Shown: positions 1 to 7,848 of the stretch, in pieces
How the letters are laid out: the number at the start of each line of letters is the position of its first letter
How positions within the stretch are numbered: position 1 is the first letter of the stretch
Program-made: the position numbers and the translations under genes
Assembly: GCF_900107695.1 (NCBI RefSeq)
Contig: NZ_FNQP01000031.1
Span: 1 to 35,777 of the forward strand
DNA length: 35,777 nt
Source: Thiothrix caldifontis
Lineage (GTDB): Bacteria; Pseudomonadota; Gammaproteobacteria; Thiotrichales; Thiotrichaceae
Direction: 5' to 3'
Notes under the pieces: model-generated
Database searches by the model: none
Told to the model about the DNA's origin: nothing
Seen by the model: the letters and a program-made list of their open reading frames with translations, nothing else

Positions 1-377
1 TGCACATGCTCAAGGCTGACGGTCGCCCCGGCTTCGGCCTTGATGCCAGCCCAATCGCCGGGCAGAGCGTCGGTATCGGCGCTGCTCAGCACCACAGGGG
101 AAACCTCGGTACCCTGCATCACCAAGTGACCGCCTGCCTGAACTGTGATCCCCGCGCCATCTACGACACGAATTTCGGTACCCGCACTGATGGTTAATTT
201 TACATTCGCAGGAATAATGATATTGGTGTCTAGAATATGTATATCGTCAGATTCCCACCTAGAATCCTGAGTTAAAGAGTCAGAATGATTCCATGCACCC
301 CATGTTAGACTTGGGGCTATGCTCATCAGAATTAAATAAATAAACTTAATTAGCAAATTCCTATCAATAAACTTCAT
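1..377 (-). CDS. Exported beta-helix-like protein, 5' part only
   Basis: The minus-strand frame opens with ATG at 375-377 and stays open for 125 codons to the window edge, so the C-terminal part is missing. The product starts MKFIDRNLLIKF, with a hydrophobic stretch ending near an Ala-Pro-Ser region that looks like a signal peptide. It continues with short strands of the pattern TISAGTEIRV and ITVQAGGHLVMQGTE, which resemble the repeated turns of right-handed beta-helix surface proteins or adhesins. No SD is obvious before the start, and the upstream region is very AT-rich. Function is unknown; a secreted or surface protein is inferred from the repeat character only. Confidence 0.55.
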   Translation of the reverse strand, partial: MKFIDRNLLIKFIYLILMSIAPSLTWGAWNHSDSLTQDSRWESDDIHILDTNIIIPANVKLTISAGTEIRVVDGAGITVQAGGHLVMQGTEVSPVVLSSADTDALPGDWAGIKAEAGATVSLEHV

Positions 378-710
378 TTGAATGCCGATGGATAATTATA
401 TCTTGGGGTATTGGTCAGTAAGTAAGCGTGATAAATTTACTGAATATATAGAGTTTAGGTCAAGAGTAATTCACAAGTATTTTGTATTATTAATGAAATA
501 ATTTTATTTAAATTTTAAATATTTGATTTATATATAATTTTTTATATAAATAAAATTATTATTTCAATAGATTTTATTTATAAATATGCATTGGGATTCT
601 ATATCTGGATGAAGCTAACGCTTATGCCTATGTGGTCGAGTTTACGTCAATTGGCAAACTGGTGCGAATCAGTCTTGCTGACGGGGTAATTCCGGTCTGA
701 TGAACTGAAT
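378..710. other. AT-rich intergenic region with long inverted repeat
   Basis: No convincing complete gene lies here. Positions about 430-590 are far richer in A and T than anything else in the window. An imperfect inverted repeat pairs GAAATAATTTTATTTA at 495-510 with TAAATAAAATTATTATTTC at 547-565, differing by one three-base insertion. The base composition returns to the local norm at about 595, where the possible gene remnant begins. Confidence 0.5.
584..700 (+). pseudogene. Possible 3' remnant of a protein gene
   Basis: A frame is open from just after a TAA at 581-583 to a TGA at 698-700 and reads as a plausible protein C-terminus: ...LDEANAYAYVVEFTSIGKL, then VRISLADGVIPV and stop. It has no ATG and no SD, and it emerges directly from AT-rich sequence. 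It therefore looks like the tail of a gene whose beginning has been lost. I do not recognise the family. It may also be a chance open frame. Confidence 0.22.
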
Positions 711-1175
711 TTAAAGTTGTTTGACCACATCCAGCATGGCTTGGGCGTGACCGTTAGGGGTGACTTGATACTGGGCTGTTACTAGCGTTCCATCTTTGTC
801 GATGACGAAGGTGGAACGCACAATACCCATTTTCTTCACACCGTTCTTTTCCTTCTCCTGCCACACGCCATAAGCCGCGCAGACTTCGCCGGACGTATCC
901 GCCAACAGTTCCACTTTTAGCCCGAATTTGTCGATGAAGGCTTGATGGCTGCTGCAATCATCTTTGCTGACCCCGATCACCACGGCATTATGTGCGGCAA
1001 ATTCGGCTGCCAGTGCGGTGAATTCGTTCGCTTCAATGGTGCAACCGGGGGTATCGTCTTTGGGGTAAAAGTACAGCACGATGTGTTGCTTGCCTGCGAA
1101 ATCAGCCAGTGACACGGTTGTGCCGTGCTGATTGGGGGAACTGAACGCGGGGGCAGGTTGTTTGGCTTGTAACAT
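711..1175 (-). CDS. bcp: Thioredoxin-dependent peroxiredoxin, Bcp/PrxQ type
   Basis: The 154-residue product has the AhpC/TSA peroxiredoxin fold and reduces hydroperoxides in the cytoplasm using thioredoxin. The peroxidatic cysteine is C45 in DDTPGCTIEA, preceded by the usual Phe-Tyr-Pro-Lys-Asp strand. The resolving cysteine found five residues later in E. coli Bcp is absent (N50 here). C74 (SKDDCSS) or the cysteine in GEVCAAYG could serve, as in PrxQ proteins whose resolving cysteine lies on a later helix. The start has GGAG eight bases upstream. It lies 29 bases downstream of the hydrolase gene on the same strand, so the two are probably co-transcribed. Confidence 0.93.
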   Translation of the reverse strand: MLQAKQPAPAFSSPNQHGTTVSLADFAGKQHIVLYFYPKDDTPGCTIEANEFTALAAEFAAHNAVVIGVSKDDCSSHQAFIDKFGLKVELLADTSGEVCAAYGVWQEKEKNGVKKMGIVRSTFVIDKDGTLVTAQYQVTPNGHAQAMLDVVKQL

Positions 1176-1204
1176 CAGCGGGTCTCCAAAAAATAAAACA
1201 GCCG

Positions 1205-2062
1205 CTACGATAGCCTGAAACCCGCTTCCCGTAAAAAAGCCAGCAATGCGGGCGCGTGTTCCTCGATTTTATCGACGGAGGCGTGACCCGCGTCGGGAAT
1301 TTCCAGCAGGGTTAAACGTGCTTGCGGGCAATGGCTGACGATGGCATGTGCATCGGTGAGTGGCACAACCTGATCGTCTACCCCGTGCACCAACAGAATG
1401 GGGCAATCAATCTGGCATACGCTATTCAGGGGCGCAATTGCCGCAAAGCGATGCCCGATTACCCATTGCACATAACGATTGATGATGCGAATCAAAATGT
1501 TGGGTAAGTGTACCGTTTGCAGGTAACGGCGCATCACCCATTCAGGGTGCGCAAACGCCGATACGCTGATCACAGTGGCAATATCAGTACGCCGCGACGC
1601 TGCCAGCAACACTGCACCCGCGCCGACCGAATGCCCCAGTACCACCAGTTTCTCGCAAGCCGCCGGATGATTGGCGTGCAGCCACGCCAGCGCACTCTCC
1701 AAATCTTCGGCAAAACGGGGTAGGGAGGAAAAGCTGTGGGCGTCACTTTGACCATGATTGCGGGCATCGAAGAGCAACACATTCAGACCCGCTTGCCGGA
1801 ACGGTGCGGCGATGGGCAACATCAGCTCGGCATTGCTGCCCCAACCGTGCAGGATGACCAGCGTTTGCGTGGCATTGCCAGCGGGCAAAAACCAGCCGAA
1901 TAAACGTTTGTTGGCAACGCTGGGAATCCATATTTGTTCAAAAGCAAAGCCTAAATTTTGCGGTGTAACTTGCTCGATTTGGCGGGGGGCGCGAAAGCCC
2001 CAGTGGATACCGAACATGAACAGGGCAACTACCCCAGCAATAATCCCCGTAATGATCAACAT
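1205..2062 (-). CDS. Membrane-anchored alpha/beta hydrolase
   Basis: The 285-residue serine hydrolase starts with one N-terminal membrane segment (about residues 2-22), which should anchor it to the inner membrane. The fold is marked by the oxyanion-region HGWGSN (72-77), the nucleophile elbow GHSVG with S145, an acid in HGVDD (D229 or D230) and H260 in DAGHAS. The substrate cannot be told from sequence; lipase, esterase and dienelactone-hydrolase-like activities are all possible. It precedes bcp in the same direction. The start is supported by AGG about nine bases upstream. Confidence 0.85.
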   Translation of the reverse strand: MLIITGIIAGVVALFMFGIHWGFRAPRQIEQVTPQNLGFAFEQIWIPSVANKRLFGWFLPAGNATQTLVILHGWGSNAELMLPIAAPFRQAGLNVLLFDARNHGQSDAHSFSSLPRFAEDLESALAWLHANHPAACEKLVVLGHSVGAGAVLLAASRRTDIATVISVSAFAHPEWVMRRYLQTVHLPNILIRIINRYVQWVIGHRFAAIAPLNSVCQIDCPILLVHGVDDQVVPLTDAHAIVSHCPQARLTLLEIPDAGHASVDKIEEHAPALLAFLREAGFRLS

Positions 2063-2100
2063 TTTTCAACCTGATAGAAGCTGTCACCCTATTTAAAGTT

Positions 2101-2127
2101 AAAAAGGGGGAGCATTCAAGCTCCCCC
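2101..2127 (-). terminator. Rho-independent terminator after the GH5 gene
   Basis: A perfect eight-base-pair stem, GGGGGAGC (2106-2113) with GCTCCCCC (2120-2127), closes a six-base loop. On the minus strand it is followed at once by five T (2105-2101). It lies 31 bases past the stop of the glycosidase gene and separates it from the hydrolase/bcp pair. Confidence 0.88.
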
Positions 2128-2157
2128 ATGTTCTTCAACGGCAACCTTAACTTAATA

Positions 2158-4677
2158 TTACTTAACAGTCAGGCTAATGGTTTTGGTGTTATTGGTGCTG
2201 ACATTATCGGCAAGGTCGGAAGCAGCAGTGCCTGTCAAATTTAACGCACCAGCTACAGCAGGTCTCAGGTAAATGTAACGGTCACGGGAAACGCCTTTTG
2301 CCAAATCACCAAAACTGCACACGACTTCCGCAGCAGAAGGCACACATTCCGCAGCACCGGATACCCAGGCGGTATTGACAGGCATGGGCAAGACAAACCG
2401 TGCGTTTTTCGCCACGTCCTTGCCGTTGTTTTTCAGCACAAAGTTAAACCCAACTGCCGCACCTGTTTTCGGCTTAGTAGAGGTTGCCGTAAACTTGGTC
2501 AATGCCATATCTGCATTGCCTGTGGCAGGTGGGGCGGCATTAATGGCAAGGCTCAGGGTCTGGGTATCAGACAAGTTTTTACCATCTGTTACCTTGACGC
2601 TGAAACTGGATGTCCCCGCCGTGGTGGGTGTACCATTGAGGACACCTGCCGTACTCAAGGATAATCCAGCAGGCAAGTTGCCGCTGTCGACTGACCAGCT
2701 ATACGGGGCTGTCCCTTTGCTGACATTCAGGGTTGCGCTGTAGGTTTTCCCTACTGTCCCGGCAGTCAATGAAGTGGTGGTGATGTCCGGCGGCAAAACA
2801 ACCGGTTGTGCAGTCACGGTCATGCTGATGGCTTGTGTATCGGTAGCGGCCTTCTGGTCAGTGACTGCCAATGTGAAACTGAATGTCCCTGCTGTGGTGG
2901 GTGTTCCCGTGATTTTTCCATCACTGCCCAAAGTTAACCCTGCGGGCAAACTGCCTGCTGCCAATGACCAAGTATAGGGCGATGTACCACCGCTGGCACT
3001 CACTTGTGCGGAATAGGCTGTCCCTTCCATCCCGCTGGGCAGACTGGTGGTGGTGATGTCCAACGCCGGAGGTGGCGGCGGCGGCGGGGGTTCAGCCCCA
3101 TTAATGGCGGGCAATGCAGCCTTGAGAGCCACCGTGGTTTTGGTATGTTCATTGGGGTAGCTGTTCCAGCTACGGTAGATGCCAAAGTTATTTTCGTTAT
3201 AGTGGAACAACTGGCGGCTGATACCGAAATGGTCAAACGCGGCATTGGCGTGTTGCAGCCACGTTACCCCGTTGACACCTGCCAGTTCGTATTTCTCGAA
3301 TGTGACCCCGTATTCACCAATGTTGAAGGGCACGGTAAAGCTGTCAGTGGCGGCATCGTAGAATTCACTCAAGCCTTCCCCATTGCGCAGTAGCTGCTTG
3401 AACTGTTCCAGTGTGCCGGTGTAAGGCGTGTTGTTGGTATGCGAACCTGCCCAACTCCACGGTTCATACCAGTGGACATCGTAGAGGATATTGTCGTCCG
3501 CCAGTTTGTACATACCCTTGTCACTGGGGTGGAAAGACACTTCCACGTCAATCAGGTGATTAGGGTCAACAGCACGGATTTTGTCAATCAGGGTTTGGGC
3601 GTAGATAAACCAGTTGTTGATGTGCGGTTCGTTGATTAGGTCATAAGCGGCGATGGTGGTTTCATTGCGGTAACGCTGGGCAATGGCCACCCACAAATCT
3701 TCCAGGCGTTTTTTCAGGTCAGCACGGTTGCCAAACCCTTTGAAGTCGTTGCTTTGGTAGCCACCGGGTGGGACGTGCATGTCCAGTATCAGGCGCAAGC
3801 CGTTTTGTTTGGCCCACTGGATATGCCGGTCAACCAATGCCCAGCCTTCATTCTTGTAGACACCGGGTGCGGTGCTGCTCTCAAACAGGTTGTAAGACAG
3901 CATCAGGCGCACACTGTTGAAACCGAGGTCACGGATTTCCTGGTAAGACGCTTCATCCACGTTCTTGTATTTGAAATCATCAAGGGGCGGCGGTGGGTCA
4001 ACGTCATTGCCCAGATCGTACAGGTAAACGTTAACCCCTTTCATCAGGAACGGGGTTTTCTGCGACCCCATCACCAAGCGGTTGCCGTCCGCATAGATTA
4101 ACGTTGAGGCATCCAATGTTGCAGGCGGTTGGTAGCCAACCTCGTCTGTGGTCAGCGGTTTCACAAACGCCTCATCCACTTGGAACGGTTTATTGGCAGC
4201 AGTGCCGCTAATACAGACTTTGAGTGTATCAGTGGGGGCAAAACTGGCTTGCCACACCCCATAAACCCGCGTCCATTTGTCGGGATAAACCTTGGCATCG
4301 TAGCTGGATTGTTCGCCATCCAAAGTAATCGGGGTAGCCCCGTTCTTGATCAAACCGAAGGAAAGGTTGGCGGAACTGCCCACGCCACTGCTCAAGCGTA
4401 CCCGCGCCCCAAATTCGTAGAGTGTGCCATTTTGCAGGTTGGCGGTGTTCAAGGTGTACAGTGCCCCGGTAGTACACCCGCTATAGGCGGAATCGACTTT
4501 CATCCCGGCTTGACCGGCATAAGCAGCTACTGGGTCAAGGGTGAGGATGGATTTGGTGCTTGCCCATGACAGCGCCCCGCTTTCAAATCCACCGTCGGTT
4601 ATTAGGTTTCCTGCCAATGCTGTTTGCACTGCCAGCATTAGGGGGATGGAAACCAAGCCCCATGTGTACGTTTTCAT
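2158..4677 (-). CDS. Secreted GH5 endoglucanase-like glycosidase, multi-domain
   Basis: The 839-residue protein has a Sec signal peptide (1-22, cleavage after LAG or LA), then a carbohydrate-binding-like beta-sandwich (about 23-175). A glycoside hydrolase family 5 barrel follows (about 190-525), with acid/base E350 in LINEPH, nucleophile E455 in NIGEYG, and H301, H402 and Y404 in the usual strand-end positions. An eight-proline linker (530-537) leads to two tandem putative Ig-like He_PIG repeats (about 538-622 and 630-713). A DUF11-like beta domain (about 722-839) is last. It probably cleaves beta-1,4-glucans or related polysaccharides outside the cell. The start has GGGAG upstream. The Ig-type modules suggest surface attachment or matrix binding. 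A xylanase or mannanase specificity cannot be excluded. Confidence 0.88.
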   Translation of the reverse strand: MKTYTWGLVSIPLMLAVQTALAGNLITDGGFESGALSWASTKSILTLDPVAAYAGQAGMKVDSAYSGCTTGALYTLNTANLQNGTLYEFGARVRLSSGVGSSANLSFGLIKNGATPITLDGEQSSYDAKVYPDKWTRVYGVWQASFAPTDTLKVCISGTAANKPFQVDEAFVKPLTTDEVGYQPPATLDASTLIYADGNRLVMGSQKTPFLMKGVNVYLYDLGNDVDPPPPLDDFKYKNVDEASYQEIRDLGFNSVRLMLSYNLFESSTAPGVYKNEGWALVDRHIQWAKQNGLRLILDMHVPPGGYQSNDFKGFGNRADLKKRLEDLWVAIAQRYRNETTIAAYDLINEPHINNWFIYAQTLIDKIRAVDPNHLIDVEVSFHPSDKGMYKLADDNILYDVHWYEPWSWAGSHTNNTPYTGTLEQFKQLLRNGEGLSEFYDAATDSFTVPFNIGEYGVTFEKYELAGVNGVTWLQHANAAFDHFGISRQLFHYNENNFGIYRSWNSYPNEHTKTTVALKAALPAINGAEPPPPPPPPALDITTTSLPSGMEGTAYSAQVSASGGTSPYTWSLAAGSLPAGLTLGSDGKITGTPTTAGTFSFTLAVTDQKAATDTQAISMTVTAQPVVLPPDITTTSLTAGTVGKTYSATLNVSKGTAPYSWSVDSGNLPAGLSLSTAGVLNGTPTTAGTSSFSVKVTDGKNLSDTQTLSLAINAAPPATGNADMALTKFTATSTKPKTGAAVGFNFVLKNNGKDVAKNARFVLPMPVNTAWVSGAAECVPSAAEVVCSFGDLAKGVSRDRYIYLRPAVAGALNLTGTAASDLADNVSTNNTKTISLTVK

Positions 4678-4852
4678 AAATACTCCCTCGCTTTTCTTTC
4701 AATATTGTGATCAAGATTGCTTTGTCACGGTCTCGCAAATACCTTGCTAAAAACAATGTTATCAATGATCACATAAAGGTTAAGCGATATTCTTGACCAT
4801 TGCCAATGTTTATGCGGTATATCATTTTTTTGTAATAAACGGCGAGGGAATA

Positions 4853-5482
4853 TTATTGATGCTTAAAACCTAAGCCCCGTAGGACAGCATCAATATGCCA
4901 GTCCAGTGTGCTGGTAAACATCTCTTCCGGTAGGTGTTGGTCGATGATGAGGCTACAAATCCCATGGAATGGAGCCCAGCAAAACAATGCCTGGGTTTCC
5001 AGATCAGCGGTTTCGATCAGTCCAGCTTGCTGACATTCTTCCAGTAACCATACGAATTCAGCAAAGTTTTCTTCACGTGCGGCGGTCAGTTCGGCACTGG
5101 CGTTGTCACCTACCAGATTTTCACGGTACATGAGGCGGTAATAATCGGGGTTGTTGATGGCAAAGTGGTAATAGTGGTGCGCTAGTTTGCGTACCCGTTC
5201 AATCGGGTTCAATGTGGTTTCCAGCCGGATGGCACGATCCTGCTCAGTTAGGCGGGTGAAGGCACGGGTGGCTACTTCGCACAGCAACTCATTTTTGCTA
5301 GCAAAATGTCGATAAGGAGCCGAGCGAGCTACACCCAGCCGTTTGCCCAGTTCATGCAGGGTAATATTGTCGAGTTCGTTAGCGGTTAACATCTGCTCGG
5401 TTTCAAGTATTAACGCCGTGCGTAAGTTACCATGATGGTAAGTACCTGCTTTTTTCTTGTCTGATTTCCCGTCTTCTGTCAT
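4853..5482 (-). CDS. TetR/AcrR-family regulator with WHG-type C-terminus
   Basis: The product has a TetR helix-turn-helix (ITLHELGKRLGVARSAPYRHF) after the leader KAGTYHHGNLR. Its C-terminal ligand domain carries the WAPFHGICSL signature of the WHG group. I place the start at M26 of the longest frame (ATG at 5480-5482), because the preceding 25 residues look non-homologous and an AGG lies upstream; the longer form would begin at 5557. A 22-base palindrome just upstream (5557-5578) is a good autoregulatory operator. The inducing ligand is unknown. It lies downstream of the Rieske/NifX-like/outer-membrane gene group in the same direction. Confidence 0.85.
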   Translation of the reverse strand: MTEDGKSDKKKAGTYHHGNLRTALILETEQMLTANELDNITLHELGKRLGVARSAPYRHFASKNELLCEVATRAFTRLTEQDRAIRLETTLNPIERVRKLAHHYYHFAINNPDYYRLMYRENLVGDNASAELTAAREENFAEFVWLLEECQQAGLIETADLETQALFCWAPFHGICSLIIDQHLPEEMFTSTLDWHIDAVLRGLGFKHQ

Positions 5483-5556
5483 CAACCTACCCAAGCGTTC
5501 TGATCCGATTGCAGAATGTATATGGTTAAAGTTGAATGAAAAAGCTAAAAGGTTCA

Positions 5557-5578
5557 ATTACTGTAAAAAAACAGTAAT
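5557..5578. promoter_or_regulatory. Candidate TetR operator
   Basis: ATTACTGT (5557-5564) and ACAGTAAT (5571-5578) form a perfect eight-base inverted repeat around six A. It sits 75 bases upstream of the chosen TetR start and has the size and symmetry of TetR-family operators. It lacks the T-run needed for a minus-strand terminator of the preceding gene. Confidence 0.5.
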
Positions 5579-5639
5579 ACAGAGAAGTGTTTCTCAATTT
5601 TATGATCAATAGGTGTTCTGCATTAGAACAATGCCAGCG

Positions 5640-6539
5640 TCAAAAATCGTAGCCAGCCCCGATCCACGTACTGTCATGCGCAAAATCCGCATCAAACATA
5701 CCCGGAACACTGGCGCTGCCGATAGGCGTATTGATCGCCGCACTGTCGTAATCCCAGTCACTGCGGCTATGCCCAATGCTGACGAAGGCATTTTTCAGTT
5801 GCGGTTGGTTCAGCAATTTGGCGGGTTTGATTTTGGCTTCGACTTCCAGCGTGCGGTACGTACCGTCCATGTCAATGCCGGAGCCGACCCAACCGTTATC
5901 CATTTCGCCGGTTTGGTGGTTGAGGGAGGCATTGCCTGCGACTTCCAGCCAGGGGGTTGCCTGATAGCTGCCTTGCACCGCGACACCCGCTTTGTAAGCG
6001 GTGATTTCGGTATCAAAGGTATCCAGCATTTCCAAAGCGAGGTTGGCAGCGGGCAGGGCATTGCGCACTTTCATGAATGGCGTGCTGACACCGGTATTCA
6101 CTCCGACCCCCACATGCCCCCGCGCAGTTTTCAGCACATCGTAACCCACGCCCACGTCAAGGTTCACGCCGTGGATGCGGTAATCGGCTGGGACGGGAAT
6201 CTTGGTATTATCGGCAATCAAATCGGTGACGCTGCTACCGATCACAGGCAGGTTGCTGGTTAGCGGCAAGCTGGCAAGGTCGGTCATCTGGTTCACCGTA
6301 TCCGAGTCGAAATAATCGGCGCGAAATTGGTAATACAGCGGCGAACCGTTGATATTACGGTGGGGTTCCGCCAGCGTCCAGGTATCCACTTCCAGCGACG
6401 TATCCATGCTGACAAAGGGGTTGGCTGCTGCGCCCATGTCGAAGTCGCCGCTGCCGTAGCGCAATTCCAGGGCGTGGGCGGGGGCAATGCTGGCGAAGCT
6501 TAAGCAAGCAAGGATTGCTGAGCGGGTTAATACATCCAT
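5640..6539 (-). CDS. Outer-membrane beta-barrel protein (TIGR04219-like)
   Basis: The start is set at 6539, where AGGA lies nine bases upstream. The longer frame would overlap the NifX-like gene and put 20 residues in front of the signal peptide (MDVLTRSAILACLSFASIAP-AHA). The mature protein of about 275 residues begins LELRYGSGDFDMGA. It shows alternating amphipathic strands and ends in an aromatic residue (GAGYDF), as outer-membrane barrels do. It resembles the TIGR04219 outer-membrane protein family, recalled rather than searched. It is the third gene of a tight set with the Rieske and NifX-like genes. Its role is unknown. Confidence 0.72.
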   Translation of the reverse strand: MDVLTRSAILACLSFASIAPAHALELRYGSGDFDMGAAANPFVSMDTSLEVDTWTLAEPHRNINGSPLYYQFRADYFDSDTVNQMTDLASLPLTSNLPVIGSSVTDLIADNTKIPVPADYRIHGVNLDVGVGYDVLKTARGHVGVGVNTGVSTPFMKVRNALPAANLALEMLDTFDTEITAYKAGVAVQGSYQATPWLEVAGNASLNHQTGEMDNGWVGSGIDMDGTYRTLEVEAKIKPAKLLNQPQLKNAFVSIGHSRSDWDYDSAAINTPIGSASVPGMFDADFAHDSTWIGAGYDF

Positions 6540-6555
6540 GTAAACAAGTCCTGGG

Positions 6556-6945
6556 TTAGTGGTGGTCATGCCCGTCATGATGCTCATGATCGTGTTCATG
6601 CGGCGCTGCGGGTGGCAGTGTATTCGACAACAACGCTTTCACCGCCGTCACCGGGTCGGTTTCCGCAGTTGCCCGCACCATCACACCCCGGCTGCCCATT
6701 TTACGCACGAAACCTTCGCCACAGCCGCCGGTGATTAAGTAGTCCAGTTCAAACAAGGGGTGTTCACCCTGGCCATTCCATTCGTGCAAGGCCATTTCCT
6801 TGGGCAAGTCCAGCCGCTCAAGTTCCTGTATTTCGCTGCCGTCATAAGTTTCGTACACCATAAAACGCCGCCCCTTACCGGCATGTCCGGTAACGGTGCG
6901 GAAATTCTGGCTGCTGACGCCAATTTTCAAAGAACCAACTTTCAT
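6556..6945 (-). CDS. NifX/NifB-type metal-cluster-binding-like protein, His-rich tail
   Basis: The 129-residue product has the small dinitrogenase iron-molybdenum cofactor (NifX/NifB C-terminal) fold: it begins KIGVSSQNFRTVTGHAGKG, has GEHPLFELDYLITGGCGEGF, and continues to VMVRATAETDPVTAV. It ends in a tail rich in His and Asp (HEHDHEHHDGHDHH), a likely metal-binding segment. I chose ATG at 6943-6945 because AGGAG lies seven bases upstream. An alternative ATG at 6961-6963 overlaps the Rieske stop (TAATG) and could be used by coupling. No nitrogenase genes are visible, so a role in Fe-S or metal handling for the neighbouring Rieske protein is only inference. Confidence 0.75.
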   Translation of the reverse strand: MKVGSLKIGVSSQNFRTVTGHAGKGRRFMVYETYDGSEIQELERLDLPKEMALHEWNGQGEHPLFELDYLITGGCGEGFVRKMGSRGVMVRATAETDPVTAVKALLSNTLPPAAPHEHDHEHHDGHDHH

Positions 6946-6962
6946 AGGGAAACTCCTCGTCA

Positions 6963-7559
6963 TTAAGCGACATTACCGTCTTCGCCGATCAGGATGGTAT
7001 TGTCATCCTTGAAGTAATACGGCGGTACGACCAAATTAGTGGCAGCGGGTACGTTTTTGTACACCCGCCCCGCCAAGTCAAAGCGTGAACCGTGGCAGGG
7101 GCAATACCAGCCGCCCTTCCAGTCTGCACCTAAATCTTCCGGTGCAACTTCCGGGCGATACGTTGGCGAGCAACCCAGATGAGTACAAATTCCCACCAGC
7201 ACTAAATATTTCGGGTCACGGGAACGGTGTGCGTTTTGTGCGTAGGTCGGTTGTTGCTCAACCACGGCAGAGGCGGGGTCACGCAAACTGCCATCGTTGG
7301 CGGGCAAGTTTGCCAGCATTTCTTCGGTGCGGTTTACCACCCACACCGGTTTGCCGCGCCAAATAACCCGGATCAATTGCCCCGGCTCGACATTGCTGAT
7401 GTTGACTTCAACCGGCGCACCTGCTGCCAGCGCCCGTGCACTCGGCGACCATGAATTGAGAAACGGGACGGCAACCGCCGCCACACCCGCCGCGCCCACG
7501 ACCGACGTAGCAGCAACGAGCAGGCGGCGACGGCCTTGATTAATGTCTGTGTGTGTCAT
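6963..7559 (-). CDS. petA: Rieske iron-sulfur protein, bc1-type
   Basis: The 198-residue protein resembles the ubiquinol-cytochrome c reductase iron-sulfur subunit. An N-terminal twin-arginine-like stretch (RRRLLVAATS) and one membrane anchor lead to the periplasmic domain. Cluster boxes are CTHLGC (C125, H127, C130) and CPCHGS (C153, C155, H156), so all four ligands and the disulfide pair are present. No cytochrome b or c1 gene is adjacent; the next genes are the NifX-like and outer-membrane proteins. It may be an extra copy or a subunit of a different complex. AGGAG lies eight bases before the ATG. It is divergent from the bd-like operon and shares its 289-base control region. Confidence 0.92.
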   Translation of the reverse strand: MTHTDINQGRRRLLVAATSVVGAAGVAAVAVPFLNSWSPSARALAAGAPVEVNISNVEPGQLIRVIWRGKPVWVVNRTEEMLANLPANDGSLRDPASAVVEQQPTYAQNAHRSRDPKYLVLVGICTHLGCSPTYRPEVAPEDLGADWKGGWYCPCHGSRFDLAGRVYKNVPAATNLVVPPYYFKDDNTILIGEDGNVA

Positions 7560-7685
7560 GCAACAGTGACTCCTAAAAATAAATGCCGGTATTAAACCCG
7601 CGATGACTGAGCAAACTACTGGGTTAAGCGCCTGATTGCATTGCGAAACTGCAAACCAGTTGCATTCAGTCGATGATTTTTTCTA

Positions 7686-7699
7686 TTGATATTTGTCAA
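7686..7699. promoter_or_regulatory. FNR-like box, one mismatch
   Basis: TTGAT-ATTT-GTCAA differs from the FNR consensus TTGAT-N4-ATCAA at one base. It lies about 160 bases before the bd-like gene and about 130 before the Rieske gene. Both FNR-like regulators in this window carry the E-TV-SR recognition residues expected for this box. Confidence 0.5.
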
Positions 7700-7703
7700 C
7701 AAA

Positions 7704-7717
7704 CGTGAAATTTCACG
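7704..7717. promoter_or_regulatory. Perfect 14-base palindrome, candidate operator
   Basis: CGTGAAA-TTTCACG is perfectly symmetrical and lies five bases from the FNR-like box. The half-site GTGA recalls CRP-family sites, but the spacing between GTGA and TCAC is four bases rather than six. The regulator is unknown. Confidence 0.45.
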
Positions 7718-7752
7718 GTTTTTTAATTGATTTTTTCGATCTTTTAAAAATG

Positions 7753-7774
7753 TCAAAGCTGATTACTCGGAAAA
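7753..7774 (+). promoter_or_regulatory. Shared upstream element, copy 1
   Basis: TCAAAG-N6-ACTCGGAAAA is matched base for base, with the same spacer length, at 19385-19406 before another plus-strand gene. Both copies also follow a CTTTT/A-rich stretch. The factor or sigma that reads it is not known. Confidence 0.5.
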
Positions 7775-7848
7775 GGAGGAATCTCCACGCCCTGCTTTAG
7801 GGTGCAATGACCACGGGTTGTTGCTAGATAAATAACAAGGAGATTTCT

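Larger units (their letters stand above)
7560..7848. promoter_or_regulatory. Divergent control region, Rieske versus bd-like operon
   Basis: This 289-base spacer must hold promoters in both directions. It contains an FNR-like box (7686-7699), a perfect 14-base palindrome (7704-7717) and an element shared with the region before 19448 (7753-7774). I see no gene in it. A clear SD, AAGGAG, stands before the rightward ATG at 7849. Confidence 0.7.

Noticed and set aside
5614-5630. TGTTCT-N5-AGAACA repeat as a terminator
   Set aside because: The stem is only six pairs and is not followed by a T-run on the minus strand; it could be an operator, but nothing supports it further.
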